This document shows, in pieces, positions 63,510 to 64,000 of a stretch of DNA of 64,000 bases. Each line of letters starts with the position of its first letter. Within the stretch, counting starts at the first letter, position 1. The position numbers were made by a program, and so were the translations under genes. The notes under the pieces are model-generated. The model ran no database searches and had not been told where the DNA came from. It saw only the letters and a program-made list of their open reading frames with translations. Source of the DNA: CBFFRJ01 sp051486985 (GTDB lineage Bacteria; Pseudomonadota; Gammaproteobacteria; Enterobacterales; Enterobacteriaceae); NCBI RefSeq assembly GCF_051486985.1, contig NZ_JAHVDV010000006.1:107513-171512 (forward strand), in the 5' to 3' direction.

Positions 63510-63800
63510 GGTGGAGTCGTTCCGTTCACCTTGCCTGTAAAACCAGGCATGCTTTTCCCCCTCGCCCCTCCGGGGAGAGGGTCGGGGAGAGGGGAACAGN
63601 GGGTGACNGGCTNAAAGGGTTTCAGCCGTAAAAAGCGCGGTTCCGCTAACCGCCGGTGGAACTGTTCCGTTCACCTCACATGCAAAACCGGGCACGCCTT
63701 TCCCCCTCGCCCCTCCGGGGAGAGGGTCGGGGTGAGGGGAACAGCGGGTGACTGGCTTAAAGGGTTTCAGCNGTAAAAAGCGCGGTTCCGCTAACCGCCG
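63510..63800. repeat. Tandem direct repeat, 145-base period, with ambiguous bases
   Basis: Two copies of a 145-base unit follow each other; the word TCCCCCTCGCCCCTCCGGGG begins at 63556 and again at 63701. Each unit contains the palindrome CCTCGCCCCTCCGGGGAGAGG and then AAAGGGTTTCAGC and GCGGTTCCGCTAACCGCCGG. Four N (63600, 63608, 63613, 63772) fall inside, which suggests copies that differ or were collapsed in assembly. A degenerate relative begins at about 63440. It is non-coding and belongs to the same hairpin family as the array between wzc and wcaA. Confidence 0.82.
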
Positions 63801-64000
63801 GTGGAATCGTTACGTTCACCTCATGTGCCGCACTCCCGTGCAACACCTTCACCCGTGAACGTGTTAAGGGCGTTCTCCGCCACGCCCTTAACAATCCCGG
63901 CTCCCGGCACGAAAACTGCCGCTTCGCGGTGACCCTCCGCTTATTTCTCCGGGCTTACCGGGACCGGGCGCGATGCAGCGTCCCTGCAACGCGCGCCCTC
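63801..64000. other. GC-rich right end without a supported gene
   Basis: GC-rich sequence with further inverted repeats (for example GTTAAGGGCG / CGCCCTTAAC around 63864-63892). It looks like a continuation of the repeat-rich intergenic region. I see no ribosome site or coding frame that can be supported; a gene could begin beyond the edge. Confidence 0.4.

Noticed and set aside
63249..63776. Short open frames in both strands at the right end
   Set aside because: They lie in tandem repeat DNA with ambiguous bases and repeat the same peptide words.

Overview
The window is chromosomal DNA from a member of the Enterobacteriaceae. Gene content, order and protein lengths follow the E. coli/Salmonella segment wca-wza-yegH-asmA-dcd-udk-yegE-alkA-yegD-mdtABC-baeSR-yegQ-cyaR-yegS very closely. 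The added genes and moderately high GC point to Enterobacter or a close relative (Lelliottia, Leclercia, Klebsiella group); I cannot fix the species. Four ambiguous bases (N) near the right end lie in a tandem repeat, which suggests draft or consensus sequence.

Layout. (1) 1-12.5 kb, minus strand: the promoter-proximal part of the colanic acid (M-antigen) operon, wza-wzb-wzc-wcaABCDEF-gmd-fcl-gmm-wcaI (wcaI cut by the window edge). A JUMPStart/ops element lies in the long wza leader, and a hairpin-rich repeat array lies inside the operon between wzc and wcaA. (2) 12.7-23.5 kb: conserved housekeeping genes yegH, asmA, dcd, udk, dgcE (yegE), alkA and yegD. (3) 23.7-33.5 kb: the BaeSR-controlled envelope-stress efflux operon mdtABC-baeSR. 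mdtD is reduced to a 58-codon remnant that joins the two ends of the gene. (4) 33.6-42.3 kb: a HEAT-repeat protein, an orphan two-domain fimbrial adhesin, trhP (yegQ), the sRNA CyaR, yegS, fbaB, and thiMD behind a TPP riboswitch. (5) 42.3-45.5 kb: an AT-rich accessory patch holding a decayed HNH-nuclease toxin gene with two in-frame stops, its intact SMI1/YrhA-like immunity candidate, a 3' fragment of a probable DUF2931-type gene and a small immunity-type lipoprotein. (6) 45.5-51.4 kb, minus strand: a compact three-gene operon made of a WYL-domain regulator, a protein with a PD-(D/E)xK-like core and a glycine-zipper membrane tail, and an 1108-residue AAA+ ATPase carrying a long array of LRV-like repeats. 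This is the best candidate for an undescribed system, and its parts suggest anti-phage or self-limiting defence. (7) 51.7-63.4 kb: a beta-1,4-galactan (pectin side chain) utilisation locus.

How the genes work together. In the galactan locus a LamB-type porin admits oligogalactans. A secreted GH53 endogalactanase cuts the polymer, a MalEFGK-like ABC importer carries the oligomers inward, and a cytoplasmic GH42 beta-galactosidase releases galactose. A LacI-family repressor presumably senses the inducer. An orphan glucose-family EIIB phosphocarrier sits inside the locus. The colanic acid block makes GDP-fucose (gmd, fcl), assembles and decorates the repeat unit, and polymerises and exports it under Wzc/Wzb tyrosine-phosphorylation control.

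Motif, start-site and repeat statements were read directly from the sequence. Family assignments rest on remembered homologues, not on searches.
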